Shown: positions 47,349 through 55,494, counted from the stretch's first letter. The stretch: 64,000 bases of DNA from Clostridia bacterium (GCA_910575625.1 CAJTFD010000010.1:62001-126000); one strand, 5' to 3'. Numbers and translations: made by a program. Notes: generated by a model from the letters alone, not told the origin.

Positions 47349-48709
47349 CGAAATGATTCCTCCCTCCTGCGGTCTGCCCTGCCTGTTCTGGCATTTGTAT
47401 TTGACCGCTGGTTTTCAATCGTATCGTGGATTTGGTCTAAGCAGTTGTCGATATGGGCAGCGCGTTTTTCAATCCCGTCTGCATATTTCAGCCGTTTCCT
47501 AAGCTCCGTTATCTGCTCCGTCACGCCCTGTTTTTTGGCTCGGAGTGTTTCTTTTTCGGCTGGTGTGGCACGGCGTACTTTATTCCGCAAGTGCTGGCGG
47601 TAGTCAATCAGTTTATTCATTTCATTCTGGTTTTGCTCCCTGTCGGCGTGTAAGTCGGAGAGTGTAGAGATGTTATGCTTTGACATATACCTTACCTGTG
47701 CGGTAATCTCGTCCAGTTTCCGCAATTCTTCTTTCATCAATGGGCTTGTCGGCTTGTAGTCTGTGCCTTTGGGAAATATCCCTAACTGGTAGCACCAGTA
47801 ATAATATAACGCTAAGATTCCCGTGGTTTTCTGGTGTGGTTTCCATGCGTTTTTGTATTGCTCTGGCATATGCGGGGAGTAGGAAATCCTTGCTTTGTAG
47901 TTCCCAAATTTGTATGCTCCCTTTAAACATGACTGTATGAAATCGGGAGTCAACCGCTCGTCAAGCGTGTCTAACCTTGTGAAATGTATGTACTGCAGCA
48001 GCTTCATTTTCCAATGGCTGCCCGAAAAATCAACCTCATATCCCTTGTCGGCAAGGTATTTCATCATGTGTTGTAAATCCCTGCTCCCGTTGATTGCCTC
48101 CTTTAAATCCTCCCGATAGACGTTGTAGCGTGTCGGCTTGCCGTCCTTTTCGTCCAGATACAGCGGTCTTGCAGGGGCTTTCTTGGGATTTTCAATCACC
48201 GATAAACCGTATACTCGGCATAAGCGGTCGGACACTTCCCTCAACCTTTTCTGCTCCGATTTTGAATAATTGTATTTACTTCCATCCAGATAAGAAACGG
48301 AGTTGAAGCAGAAATGGTTATGCAGATGTCCTTTGTCAAGGTGGGTGGCAACGATTATCTGGTACTTGCCGCCCCACATCTCCCTTGCCAGTTTCAATCC
48401 GATTTCATGGCACTGTTTGGGCGTTACTTCGTCTGGCTTGAAGCTCTGGTAGCCGTGCCATGCGATATACCCGCCTGTCTTTTGGTACTGTTTCTTCGTC
48501 AAAATCATCTGCTGCAAGGCGGTTTCTTTCAGACAGTTGACTGCGGAAACATACTCTCCCTCATTTGTTTTTTGAGGGTTCTTCACATAAGAGAACACGT
48601 CAAAGAAGTCTTGCATATCTTGATTCGGCACGGTCTTTTCTGGGTTTTCTATATAGTCAATCACGTCTTTTATGCTCCCTTTGACATGCCATAGGCTCGT
48701 TACCGCCAT
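47345..48709 (-). CDS. relaxase / mobilization nuclease (MOBP type)
   Basis: The 454-aa protein has the MobA/VirD2 relaxase domain: an early tyrosine region (SVKDVIDYIENPEKT), GYIAWHGYQSFKPDEVTP, and the metal-binding histidine triad in ATHLDKGHLHNHFCFNSV (about residues 117-130). The C-terminal half is helical and basic, likely for DNA or coupling-protein contact. It nicks oriT and leads the strand into the recipient. MobC lies directly upstream; no coupling protein or type IV system is present, so it would depend on a helper element. Confidence 0.88.
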   Translation of the reverse strand: MAVTSLWHVKGSIKDVIDYIENPEKTVPNQDMQDFFDVFSYVKNPQKTNEGEYVSAVNCLKETALQQMILTKKQYQKTGGYIAWHGYQSFKPDEVTPKQCHEIGLKLAREMWGGKYQIIVATHLDKGHLHNHFCFNSVSYLDGSKYNYSKSEQKRLREVSDRLCRVYGLSVIENPKKAPARPLYLDEKDGKPTRYNVYREDLKEAINGSRDLQHMMKYLADKGYEVDFSGSHWKMKLLQYIHFTRLDTLDERLTPDFIQSCLKGAYKFGNYKARISYSPHMPEQYKNAWKPHQKTTGILALYYYWCYQLGIFPKGTDYKPTSPLMKEELRKLDEITAQVRYMSKHNISTLSDLHADREQNQNEMNKLIDYRQHLRNKVRRATPAEKETLRAKKQGVTEQITELRKRLKYADGIEKRAAHIDNCLDQIHDTIENQRSNTNARTGRADRRREESFR

Positions 48710-48710
48710 A

Positions 48711-49067
48711 TCAGACCGCCCCCTGTTCCGTCAATACTTCTACGCTAAATCGTTGTGGGAGAGTTGTTTTCTGCTGCAATTCTAAAATAAAATCTTCAAT
48801 CTCCTTACAGATTTCGGCGGCGGTTGGATAGTAGGGAACACATTTTTTAAAGGCAGAATGTACCTCATAAAGTGTGTTCAGCAACTCCCAAAACTCTTTC
48901 TCTGGCTGTGGCTGCGGGGCGGTTCCCTTGCATAACTGGCGCATAAATCCTGCTGCGGACAGACCGCAAGCGGCGGCGCATTGCTTTAATTTTTCATGTT
49001 CTTCCTCGTTCAATCGGACGGTAATCGGGACATTCCGCACGTCCTTTTCTGATTTTTCTCTGCTCAT
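48711..49067 (-). CDS. mobC: MobC-like relaxosome accessory protein
   Basis: The 118-aa protein begins SREKSEKDVRNVPITVRLNEEEHEKL, a ribbon-helix-helix DNA-binding region, followed by CGLSAAGFMRQLCKG, the standard MobC pattern. GGAGGATAAGG precedes the ATG at 49067; the longer frame to 49145 is not needed. It ends one base before the relaxase start. It should bind the adjacent hairpin-rich region and help the relaxase open oriT. Confidence 0.82.
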   Translation of the reverse strand: MSREKSEKDVRNVPITVRLNEEEHEKLKQCAAACGLSAAGFMRQLCKGTAPQPQPEKEFWELLNTLYEVHSAFKKCVPYYPTAAEICKEIEDFILELQQKTTLPQRFSVEVLTEQGAV

Positions 49068-49084
49068 TTTCCTTATCCTCCAGT

Positions 49085-49190
49085 CTTGAATTTCATTTTC
49101 AACAGGGTATTCAGGGATGTTCCCTGGGTTAGTCCATGCCCGCAAGCGGCATGGATTGGGATTGTGGCTGACACAATCCGATGCTCGCTA
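49085..49190. other. candidate oriT: cluster of three perfect hairpins upstream of mobC
   Basis: Three perfect inverted repeats are packed within 70 bases: CAGGGA-TGT-TCCCTG (49112-49126), CCATGCC-N7-GGCATGG (49134-49154) and GGATTGTG-N5-CACAATCC (49159-49179). A hairpin-rich block just upstream of mobC and the relaxase is the usual location of oriT. The nick site itself is not identifiable by eye. Confidence 0.6.
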
Positions 49191-49326
49191 TCTCTGTGGA
49201 CAACGCCGCAGAGCATTTTCCTATGCAGCAGCATTCTTCCATACCTTTCTTACCCGCCGAAAAGAAAATCCTATGTCCCTGCACCTCCGTTCTGGATTCG
49301 GTTTTTCTTGACTTTTGGATAAATGA

Positions 49327-49402
49327 AAAAGCCGCTACACCGCACCACGAACGACAGGAGTATTTTCTCCTGCTCAGATTCGCAATGCTATGTAACGGCT
49401 TT
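49327..49402. repeat. nested inverted repeats
   Basis: AAAGCCGCTACA (about 49328-49339) and TGTAACGGCTTT (49391-49402) form an outer stem with one mismatch region, enclosing a perfect CAGGAG-TATTTT-CTCCTG hairpin (49355-49372). Another GTCAGCC/GGCTGAC hairpin lies at 49464-49486. The 596-base stretch 49068-49663 has no convincing gene; these structures and the oriT-like block are what it contains. Confidence 0.5.
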
Positions 49403-49663
49403 GGGATTCAAAACCATGCTGCCATACGCCAGCCGAAAAAGGCAGTATAATTTCGGCAGCGGTCAGCCTTGTCCGTTGGCTGACATTTCATTCTCTAATT
49501 TATGTGTTTATTTATTTTTCTATTTTCAAGATTACCTTTTGCATTTCTTAATTTCCACAATGAGTGCCAAATTGAGACACATCCCTACAAAATCAAAAAA
49601 ATGGGGAATATTTCTACATTTCTAATATCGTTCATGTTACCCTTTTCCCGAAAAAGATGAAAA

Positions 49664-50677
49664 CTATCTATTTTCTTCCTCTACTTTGCAACATTCCAAT
49701 GCTTGGTATTCCTGATTCAATTCCCTGAGCAATTCTTCCTCGCTTGGCAAATATAACTTATATTTTGAAGCAAAAATCTGTGTTTCTTTTTCGGGCAACG
49801 TATATTTAACCACAGATTCACTTTTATCTGCACATAATACAATACCAATTGGCGGGTTATCTCCTTCGTTCATAAGCTCTCGCTCATAATAATGGACATA
49901 CATCTGCATCTGCCCTAAATCCTGATGTGTCAAATCCCCAACCTTTAAATCTATCAAAACAAAACATTTCAAAACATAATTATAGAATACAAGGTCAATT
50001 CTAAAATGCCGCCCGTCAAAAGTGATTTGCTTTTGTCTGGCAACAAACGAAAAACCTCTCCCAAGCTCCAAAAGGAATTTTTGCAAATGAGTAATCAATG
50101 CCTGCTCCAAATCACTTTCATAAAAATCATCATTTGAACTTAAACCAAGAAATTCCAGAACATATGGGTCACGGATGATGTCTTCTGGTTTCTTTGCAGG
50201 CTCTAATGTTTGGATTTCATCTGCAACCTGTTTCTTGTTTTTGCTGGATAATAGCCTTTCATAGAAAAAAGAATTTATCTGCCTCTCAAGCTGTCTGGTA
50301 CTCCATTGTGATTTTGCAGCTTCCTGCATATAAAAGTCTCGTGCATTATCATTTTCCACTTTTATCAAAAGTCTATAATGTGTCCAGCTCAATTCGTCAC
50401 GCAGTGCGTGACTATTTGGAAACATCAAATAAAACTGCCTCATATATTTCAAATTTGTCACTGTAAACCCTTTGCCGAAATCCTGTGTCATTTGTTTTGA
50501 CAATTCTTTTATCAAACCTGCCCCATACTCTGCCTTTTCGTTGCCGCCTTGTTCCTCTATGATGGATTTTCCTATATTCCAATACGCTTCAACCATTACA
50601 AAATTGGCTGTTTTATAGACTTTATTTCTTGCTATATTCAATATATTCTTAATTTCATTATAAAATTTTTCATTCAT
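49664..50677 (-). CDS. DUF1016/YhcG-type PD-(D/E)XK nuclease
   Basis: The 337-aa protein has the N-terminal DUF1016 helical region (MVEAYWNIGKSIIEEQGG, FGKGFTVTNLKYMRQFYL) and a C-terminal PD-(D/E)XK nuclease core with DGRHFRIDLVFYN and the D-x-K pair in FVLIDLKVGDL, then QMQMYVHYYERE. The active-site residues look intact. The family includes E. coli YhcG and is frequent on mobile elements and in restriction-like loci. It is cargo of the Tn4451-like element and lies just downstream of a HEPN-motif gene. Confidence 0.88.
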   Translation of the reverse strand: MNEKFYNEIKNILNIARNKVYKTANFVMVEAYWNIGKSIIEEQGGNEKAEYGAGLIKELSKQMTQDFGKGFTVTNLKYMRQFYLMFPNSHALRDELSWTHYRLLIKVENDNARDFYMQEAAKSQWSTRQLERQINSFFYERLLSSKNKKQVADEIQTLEPAKKPEDIIRDPYVLEFLGLSSNDDFYESDLEQALITHLQKFLLELGRGFSFVARQKQITFDGRHFRIDLVFYNYVLKCFVLIDLKVGDLTHQDLGQMQMYVHYYERELMNEGDNPPIGIVLCADKSESVVKYTLPEKETQIFASKYKLYLPSEEELLRELNQEYQALECCKVEEENR

Positions 50678-50722
50678 TTAAAATCTCCCATTTGACCGCA
50701 TAATTTTTTGCATAACAAATAT

Positions 50723-51475
50723 CTATACTCTTTCTGTTTCTATCAGTTTCTTTATTTTCTTTTTGTATAAATTAAGATTTCCATAATCAAAGTATTGTAT
50801 AGATAACAAATATATATTAAATGCTTCTATAAAATCATCTGCATCCCCTTGGTTCTTCAAACTTACATTTAGTTTTTTATGTTCTCTCTCTTTTCCCTTA
50901 GTCCAATCTATTATTTCAAATTCAAATGCACATTCTTTTATATCATGCTTCATCGTAAGATAATACACGTTATTTTCAATATGAAGTTCTAAATTTATCT
51001 CTCCGTTTGTATATAACAATTCAAGATACAAATCCAATATTTTTACAACACTCCATACCAATTCATAATATGTATGTAAATCATATATTTCTGGCGTTTT
51101 ATATTCATGTTCCAGTTTATTTCTCATAAAATTTAATTTATTAATAGTCTGAATAGGGAATAATCCTATATTAGCTAAAAACTGGGTCTTCTTTTCGAAC
51201 TTCAAATTCCTTTTATCAAAAATTCTTTTTAGATTTATGCTCTCAAAAAACATATCCATTTCACAATCTAATGCTCTTTTTAGATTCGAAACAGCATTTA
51301 CAATTCCTTCTTTCGTTTCAGATGCAATTGCATTTTCAGCAAAATATAGAAATTCTTCAGATGAAATATCATATATAGGAATACTTATCTCCGAACCATT
51401 ACTCCCATCACGCTCTATTTCATTTGTCTGTAAAATAAATTGAGTCATATCTTTCAATTTTGTAATACTTTCCAT
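50723..51475 (-). CDS. protein with a HEPN-like R-x4-H motif, unknown function
   Basis: I do not recognise a named family. The 250-aa product is very AT-rich in coding and mainly helical. Its segment LNFMRNKLEHEYKTP contains RNKLEH, the R-x4-H motif of HEPN nucleases, following a helix with RALDCEMDMFF. That suggests a HEPN fold, and possibly RNase or nucleotide-modifying activity. It lies 46 bases upstream of the YhcG gene in the same direction and may be co-expressed with it. Confidence 0.6.
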   Translation of the reverse strand: MESITKLKDMTQFILQTNEIERDGSNGSEISIPIYDISSEEFLYFAENAIASETKEGIVNAVSNLKRALDCEMDMFFESINLKRIFDKRNLKFEKKTQFLANIGLFPIQTINKLNFMRNKLEHEYKTPEIYDLHTYYELVWSVVKILDLYLELLYTNGEINLELHIENNVYYLTMKHDIKECAFEFEIIDWTKGKEREHKKLNVSLKNQGDADDFIEAFNIYLLSIQYFDYGNLNLYKKKIKKLIETERV

Positions 51476-51484
51476 CTTTTAACC

Positions 51485-51672
51485 TCATAAAATCTTAAAA
51501 TGTTTCAAAGCATCCTTTGTTGTTTCCACTTTCTCCGCTGTCGTATGTTTCCTCGGCTTTTTCAATGCCTCTACTGCATCATGAACATCATACATTAGCA
51601 ATCCTAAATTCCTCTTTACCTTTGCTTTATATGCGATATGTACCTTGAAACCATATTTTGCTTCTATATATG
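51485..51672 (-). pseudogene. C-terminal fragment resembling the tail of clostridial RlmD-type rRNA uracil methyltransferases
   Basis: On the minus strand about 60 codons read YIEAKYGFKVHIAYKAKVKR, then GLLMYDVHDAVEALKKPRK, ending at a TGA. From memory this matches the extra C-terminal domain found on 23S rRNA (uracil) methyltransferases carried by Firmicutes elements. The methyltransferase body and any start codon are absent. It is a decayed fragment; the family assignment is moderate. Confidence 0.45.
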
Positions 51673-51685
51673 TTGATTACGCTTG

Positions 51686-51826
51686 TCAGGTTTTTTGTGG
51701 GGGAGCAATACAACCGTTGCAGTACATGGTATGGGTTATAGAAAATCCTTTTTTCCCCCAACTCTCAACTAAGACCGTCCCTTCAAGATTTTCAAGGCAG
51801 TAATTCAATAGTTTATCTGATGCCAT
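51686..51826 (-). pseudogene. truncated DUF6194-like gene start
   Basis: A 46-codon frame starts MASDKLLNYCLENLEGTVLV, which resembles the opening of DUF6194-type proteins, but after about 27 residues it diverges and stops. In another frame the next codons suggest the expected FYNP continuation, so a frameshift plus deletion joined it to the neighbouring methyltransferase tail. Not functional. Confidence 0.4.
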
Positions 51827-52044
51827 TCTGACAACTCCATTTCTGGATTAGTTCTAATTCTCCTATAAGTATTTCAGAATACCATAGCGGCTGTACCCAT
51901 GTCAATATTTTGGGCAAATTTTTTAGTATTCCCTGTGGACGGGAATTTTATACGCTTATTTTTTGGTATGGGTTTTCGTGGGAAATTTATCATGTTTAAA
52001 TGTTGGGTATTGTTCATTTGTTCCATATACTTCCGATTTTAGAA

Positions 52045-52087
52045 AAATTAAAACGGTGAACCTTTATCTTTTCATGGGTTCACCGCC
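52045..52087 (-). terminator. terminator downstream of the 134-aa gene
   Basis: On the minus strand CGGTGAACC and GGTTCACCG pair around a 14-base loop and are followed by TTTTAATTTTT. The 218 bases upstream of it on the plus strand (51827-52044) contain nothing recognisable. Confidence 0.75.
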
Positions 52088-52107
52088 TTCATGTGTCCTT
52101 TAAAACA

Positions 52108-52512
52108 TTATTTCATATTTTTCTCATAGTACTGCGCCATAAGCTCAACGGCATCTTGCGGCACATGGATTGCTTCAGATATTTCTTTTGTGGATTTTTC
52201 TTCAATGCAATATTTTTGGTAAATACAAGCCGACATTTCACACGCCTGTGCGATGAGCGTCCCAATTAATTCCTGCATCAGCGAATAGAATTCTTCAACA
52301 TATGGGCTTGGGTTTAATTTTGATTTCTCCATCAGTTCCATCAATTTTTCTTTCTCGCCCTCATTTGTGCCAGGTTTGACGTTTTCCCGTATAAAATCTA
52401 AAATCTGTACCTTCTCTGGCTCCTCCATCTTGACATATATCCAGACAATCGCCACGAGTTCTGTCGGCGTATCGGATGGCATTGGCGGTAATTGTATATA
52501 ATCTTTTTCCAT
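52108..52512 (-). CDS. hypothetical protein of 134 aa
   Basis: The product is soluble, acidic and helical (MEEPEKVQILDFIRENV, LMELMEKSKLN, then SACIYQKYCIEEKSTKEISEAI). No family is recognised. A short C-terminal segment EISEAIHVPQDAVELM could be a helix-turn-helix, but that is weak. A terminator follows and the frameshifted DUF6809 gene lies 36 bases upstream in the same direction, so it is part of a small cargo operon. Confidence 0.65.
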   Translation of the reverse strand: MEKDYIQLPPMPSDTPTELVAIVWIYVKMEEPEKVQILDFIRENVKPGTNEGEKEKLMELMEKSKLNPSPYVEEFYSLMQELIGTLIAQACEMSACIYQKYCIEEKSTKEISEAIHVPQDAVELMAQYYEKNMK

Positions 52513-52548
52513 TTTAACTATTGTCTCCTATTGTTTTTCGCTCATTAA

Positions 52549-52838
52549 CTATTCGGCAGTTTCCTTTCCATCCCCGCTGTAAAGGACTTCTATCATCATT
52601 TTTGCTCCCAGTTTAAAACCGTCCGAGAACATCTGGAAGAAGTCAAGGGGAGCAGTTTCAAATTGCTCATCCATAATTTTAATAAATTCCTTATCCAGAG
52701 GGCTGCCAAGTTTTTCAATGAAGCCCTTGTAATTGTCCATATGCTTTTTTTGATTGCTTTATATTCTTCCAATATGGGGCGGTATTGTTCTATTAAACAG
52801 ATTTCCCCGTTATATAGCTGCTGCAATATTGTATTCAT
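52549..52838 (-). pseudogene. DUF6809-like gene interrupted by a frameshift at an A7 run
   Basis: The first frame (from 52838) reads MNTILQQLYNGEICLIEQYRP, then EEYKAIKK. At seven consecutive A bases the family-like reading moves to the -1 frame and continues HMDNYKGFIEKLGSPLDKEF and FSDGFKLGAKMMIEVLY to 52549. Both halves match one DUF6809-like protein of about 96 aa. Either one A was lost (mutation or sequencing error), or the ribosome slips on the A run. The second half also has its own ATG at 52740. Confidence 0.6.
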
Positions 52839-52869
52839 AATTTCACCTTCTAAATGTATCCATGTATGC

Positions 52870-53172
52870 CTAAAGCATTTGCAGGATTAAATAGTTTCTT
52901 TTTGCGCTCGGTCTGAGCATATTGTCAAACTCTCCGTAAACGTCCCAAAAATCCACCAATTCCTGCGTCATCTGCCTTGACAGTTTCCTCGTTTGTTTTC
53001 CGCTGTTAAAAAAGTTGCCGATTAGCCCTCTGGCGCAGGGATATGCGCCCATTCTCTTTTGTATTTCGTCATTGCATTTTTCCAATGCCCTTAACACTGC
53101 CTGACGTGAGAAATCCCCATTCAAATTCTCCAAAAATAATTCAGACAAATAAGTATTTTTCTTCTTGTCCAC
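52870..53172 (-). CDS. hypothetical protein of 100 aa
   Basis: A short basic protein (MDKKKNTYLSELFLENLNG, then RQAVLRALEKCNDEIQKRMG and SRQMTQELVDFWDVYGEFD). GGAGGG lies upstream of the ATG. No family is recognised. It starts the minus-strand cargo group and is divergent from the two tandem helix-turn-helix genes, with the first operator-like palindrome lying between them. Confidence 0.6.
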   Translation of the reverse strand: MDKKKNTYLSELFLENLNGDFSRQAVLRALEKCNDEIQKRMGAYPCARGLIGNFFNSGKQTRKLSRQMTQELVDFWDVYGEFDNMLRPSAKRNYLILQML

Positions 53173-53207
53173 AGTTCACCCTCCTTAAGCTGATTTATTT
53201 TTATTGG

Positions 53208-53225
53208 GGTTCCGAATGTGGAACC
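53208..53225. promoter_or_regulatory. operator copy 1 for the tandem HTH genes
   Basis: GGTTCC-GAATGT-GGAACC is a perfect 6-bp inverted repeat. An AATAAT -10-like box lies 23 bases downstream. The identical 18-base sequence recurs 300 bases further on before the second HTH gene with the same spacing. Confidence 0.65.
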
Positions 53226-53287
53226 TTCCGACAACTAAATATTACTGCAATAATAAAAGAAAATCAAGGGAAAGAGTTCGACGGATT

Positions 53288-53500
53288 ATGATAAAGTTTG
53301 ACAAACTATGGGAAACGGCTGAAGCGAAAGGGATTTCAAATAACGCCCTCCATGAAAAATACAATATCAGCAAGGCGCAGCTTTCCAGATTGCGCCATAA
53401 CGAAGGGGTGACCACTTGTACGGTTGACCGTCTTTGCAATCTTTTGGAATGTGATATTTCCGACATCATGGAACATATACCAGACAATAATTTTTTTTAG
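53288..53500 (+). CDS. small Cro/CI-type helix-turn-helix regulator, copy 1
   Basis: The 70-aa protein (MIKFDKLWETAEAKGISNNA, with recognition helix SKAQLSRLRHNEG, ending DISDIMEHIPDNNFF) is a minimal single-domain XRE-like regulator of the HTH_26 kind. Its ATG follows a weak site. The next gene is its paralogue, with nearly the same beginning and end. A palindrome upstream of each suggests self- or cross-regulation within the mobile element. Confidence 0.8.
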   Translation: MIKFDKLWETAEAKGISNNALHEKYNISKAQLSRLRHNEGVTTCTVDRLCNLLECDISDIMEHIPDNNFF

Positions 53501-53507
53501 CCTTTGG

Positions 53508-53525
53508 GGTTCCGAATGTGGAACC
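53508..53525. promoter_or_regulatory. operator copy 2 for the tandem HTH genes
   Basis: The same perfect GGTTCC-GAATGT-GGAACC palindrome as at 53208, again 23 bases before a -10-like GATAAT. It overlaps the first 25 bases after the stop of HTH copy 1. Confidence 0.65.
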
Positions 53526-53579
53526 TTATAGCCTGCTTTTTTTCCTGCGATAATAGAAAAAAAGTAAAGAAGGGCTGAC

Positions 53580-53792
53580 ATGATTAAGTATGACAAACTA
53601 TGGGAGACGGCAGAAAAAAGAGGCGTCACAAAATCAATGCTGACGAAAAAGTATAATGTGAGCAAGGCTCAGCTTTACCGTTTAAGATACAATCAGCCGG
53701 TAAGCACGAATACGCTTGACCGCCTTTGTAATATTTTAGAGTGCGATATCAGCGATATTATGGAACATATACCAGATGATAATTTCTTCTAA
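53580..53792 (+). CDS. small Cro/CI-type helix-turn-helix regulator, copy 2
   Basis: The 70-aa paralogue of the preceding gene has the same length and ends (MIKYDKLWETAEKRGVTKSM, SKAQLYRLRYNQP, DISDIMEHIPDDNFF), with changes concentrated in the recognition helix. AAGAAGGG lies before the ATG. A strong hairpin terminator follows. Tandem duplication with retention of both operators suggests a two-regulator switch rather than simple redundancy. Confidence 0.8.
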   Translation: MIKYDKLWETAEKRGVTKSMLTKKYNVSKAQLYRLRYNQPVSTNTLDRLCNILECDISDIMEHIPDDNFF

Positions 53793-53822
53793 ACGGTAAA
53801 TTTCTTGCTTATAATTATGGAC

Positions 53823-53853
53823 AGGCGGATAAGCGTTTTGGGCTTATCCGCCT
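53823..53853 (+). terminator. terminator after the tandem HTH genes
   Basis: AGGCGGATAAGC and GCTTATCCGCCT form a 12-bp stem with a 7-base loop, followed by TTGATT. The rest of the 290-base gap to tnpV holds nothing recognisable. Confidence 0.75.
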
Positions 53854-54085
53854 TGATTGCTATAAGACAGAACAGGCTGTCTACTTAACATATTATGCCA
53901 TATAGGCATTTTACAAAGATTTTTTGCTTATCATATTATCTTACGTTTTCATAAATCATTCGTGAACAGCAATAAATATTTCCCTAATAGCAGTACAAGT
54001 AGGAATATTTCTATTGCTTGTCTATATAGTTTTTCAGATGCAGAAAGAGCAGGGGGTAATTTCTTCCCTCTGCCCAAAACTTTTC

Positions 54086-54460
54086 TTATGTGTAAATGAG
54101 TTCTTTATTTACAATCTCCCTTGCACAAGCCAATATGTTGTTCATCTTTCCTGTCCATTCTAAGGCGTTTTCTGCCTTTAGCTGTTCCGTTATGCCCTGT
54201 GCTTGCTTCATGTCCTCTATGAGCCTGTGAGAGCGTTCCTGTGCCTGTTCGTTGATGTCGGCGAGGTAGGCGTTCAGTTTGCCACTTGTGAGAAGATTGG
54301 TGTATGTAACTTTGCGGTACTGTTTCAGATAGTCCAGATGCCGCCGCCCCCATATGCCTATTGAACGGTCTTCTTCAGCGGGTACAGTCAAGCGTGGTAT
54401 TAGATAATCTCCTTGCTGTTCATATTCGCCGCCTAATTTCTCAAAAATTGATTTTGCCAT
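54086..54460 (-). CDS. tnpV: TnpV-like protein
   Basis: The 124-aa protein matches the TnpV proteins of Tn4451-family elements: GDYLIPRLTVP, HLDYLKQYRKVTYTNLLTSGKL, ERSHRLIEDMKQAQGITEQLK and the end WTGKMNNILACAREIVNKEL. AGAGGA precedes the ATG at 54460. TnpV lies at the end of the element opposite to TnpX, as in Tn4451. Function unknown, with a possible role in regulation or transposition. Confidence 0.8.
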   Translation of the reverse strand: MAKSIFEKLGGEYEQQGDYLIPRLTVPAEEDRSIGIWGRRHLDYLKQYRKVTYTNLLTSGKLNAYLADINEQAQERSHRLIEDMKQAQGITEQLKAENALEWTGKMNNILACAREIVNKELIYT

Positions 54461-54671
54461 TTTGCAATTCCTCTGTATGATTTGAATTTGCCTACAATCC
54501 AATCATACTGGCTGTTTATAAAGTCTTTTGGTTTTTACTTCCTTATGTAACGCCGCCCTTGCCCCCGGGTTTTTCGTGCCGTCGTGCTGCACGTGGACGT
54601 CAGTTTTTGTTTCCTGTGCATATTTGTGCATATTATAGTATATGCGGATCTGTCCTGCAATATATTTTTGA

Positions 54672-55472
54672 TCATATTTTTTCCAGATTGTGATACAGCT
54701 CGTAAAAATGATGCAGCGGTCCGTTCCCTTTTCCCAGCCCCGGCGCATGGGCGATGGCTGTGGATACATATTCTTTTGCCCGGCCCACGGCCTGCTGGAG
54801 CGGGAAGCCCAAGGCCAGGTTGGAGGCGATGGCGGAGGACAGGGTGCAGCCGGTCCCGTGGGTATGTTTTGTGGGGATGCGCTGGCTCTGATATCCATAG
54901 AAGTCTGTCCCATCATAGAGGATGTCAAGGGCATCCCCGTCCAGGTGTCCGCCCTTGATCAGTACTTTTGGGCAGCCCATCTGATGGATGCGTCTGGCGG
55001 CATTGCGCATATCCTCCTCTGTCTGGATGGACATGCCGCAGATCCGCTCGGCTTCCGGCAGGTTGGGGGTGAGCAAAAAGGCGAGGGGGAGGATCTGATC
55101 TATAAAAGTCTCCACAGATTCCGGCTGCATCAGGGGGCATCCGTTCTTTGCGTACATGACAGGGTCGATGACCACATTTTGGGGCTTATATTCTTTGAGT
55201 TTACTGGCGACGGCCTCCATACATTGAGGTGTGGAGAGCATGCCCACTTTCACGGCGTCTGTGCCGATGTCCTCGTAGACAGCGTCGATCTGCTGCCTGA
55301 TCATATCCGGTGTCACGTCCTGGATGTCCAGTACGCGGCTGGTGTTCTCGGCGACGACGGATACGATCACGCTCATGCCGAATACGCCGTGGGCGCTCAT
55401 GGTCTTTAGGTCGGCCTGGATCCCTGCGCCGCCGCTGCAGTCAGAACCTGCGATCGTCAATACACGTTTCAT
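54672..55472 (-). CDS. thiD: hydroxymethylpyrimidine/phosphomethylpyrimidine kinase
   Basis: ThiD phosphorylates the pyrimidine precursor of thiamin twice. The 266-aa ribokinase-fold protein has TIAGSDCSGGAGIQADLKTM at the N-terminus, DPVMYAKNG, and the anion-hole motif KHTHGTGCTLSSAIA. It is the last gene of a thiM-thiE-thiD operon and lies next to the right end of the mobile element. Confidence 0.92.
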   Translation of the reverse strand: MKRVLTIAGSDCSGGAGIQADLKTMSAHGVFGMSVIVSVVAENTSRVLDIQDVTPDMIRQQIDAVYEDIGTDAVKVGMLSTPQCMEAVASKLKEYKPQNVVIDPVMYAKNGCPLMQPESVETFIDQILPLAFLLTPNLPEAERICGMSIQTEEDMRNAARRIHQMGCPKVLIKGGHLDGDALDILYDGTDFYGYQSQRIPTKHTHGTGCTLSSAIASNLALGFPLQQAVGRAKEYVSTAIAHAPGLGKGNGPLHHFYELYHNLEKI

Positions 55473-55494
55473 CCTTTTCTCCTTTGATCATATA

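Noticed and set aside
49181-49450. 89-codon plus-strand frame near the oriT-like block
   Set aside because: It runs through the hairpins, has no ribosome binding site and looks like translated structure.
54503-54671. Minus-strand frame with NPG-type peptide at the right end of the element
   Set aside because: It continues from an antisense shadow of thiD; its short tail resembles the left-end peptide only because both overlap the inverted repeat.
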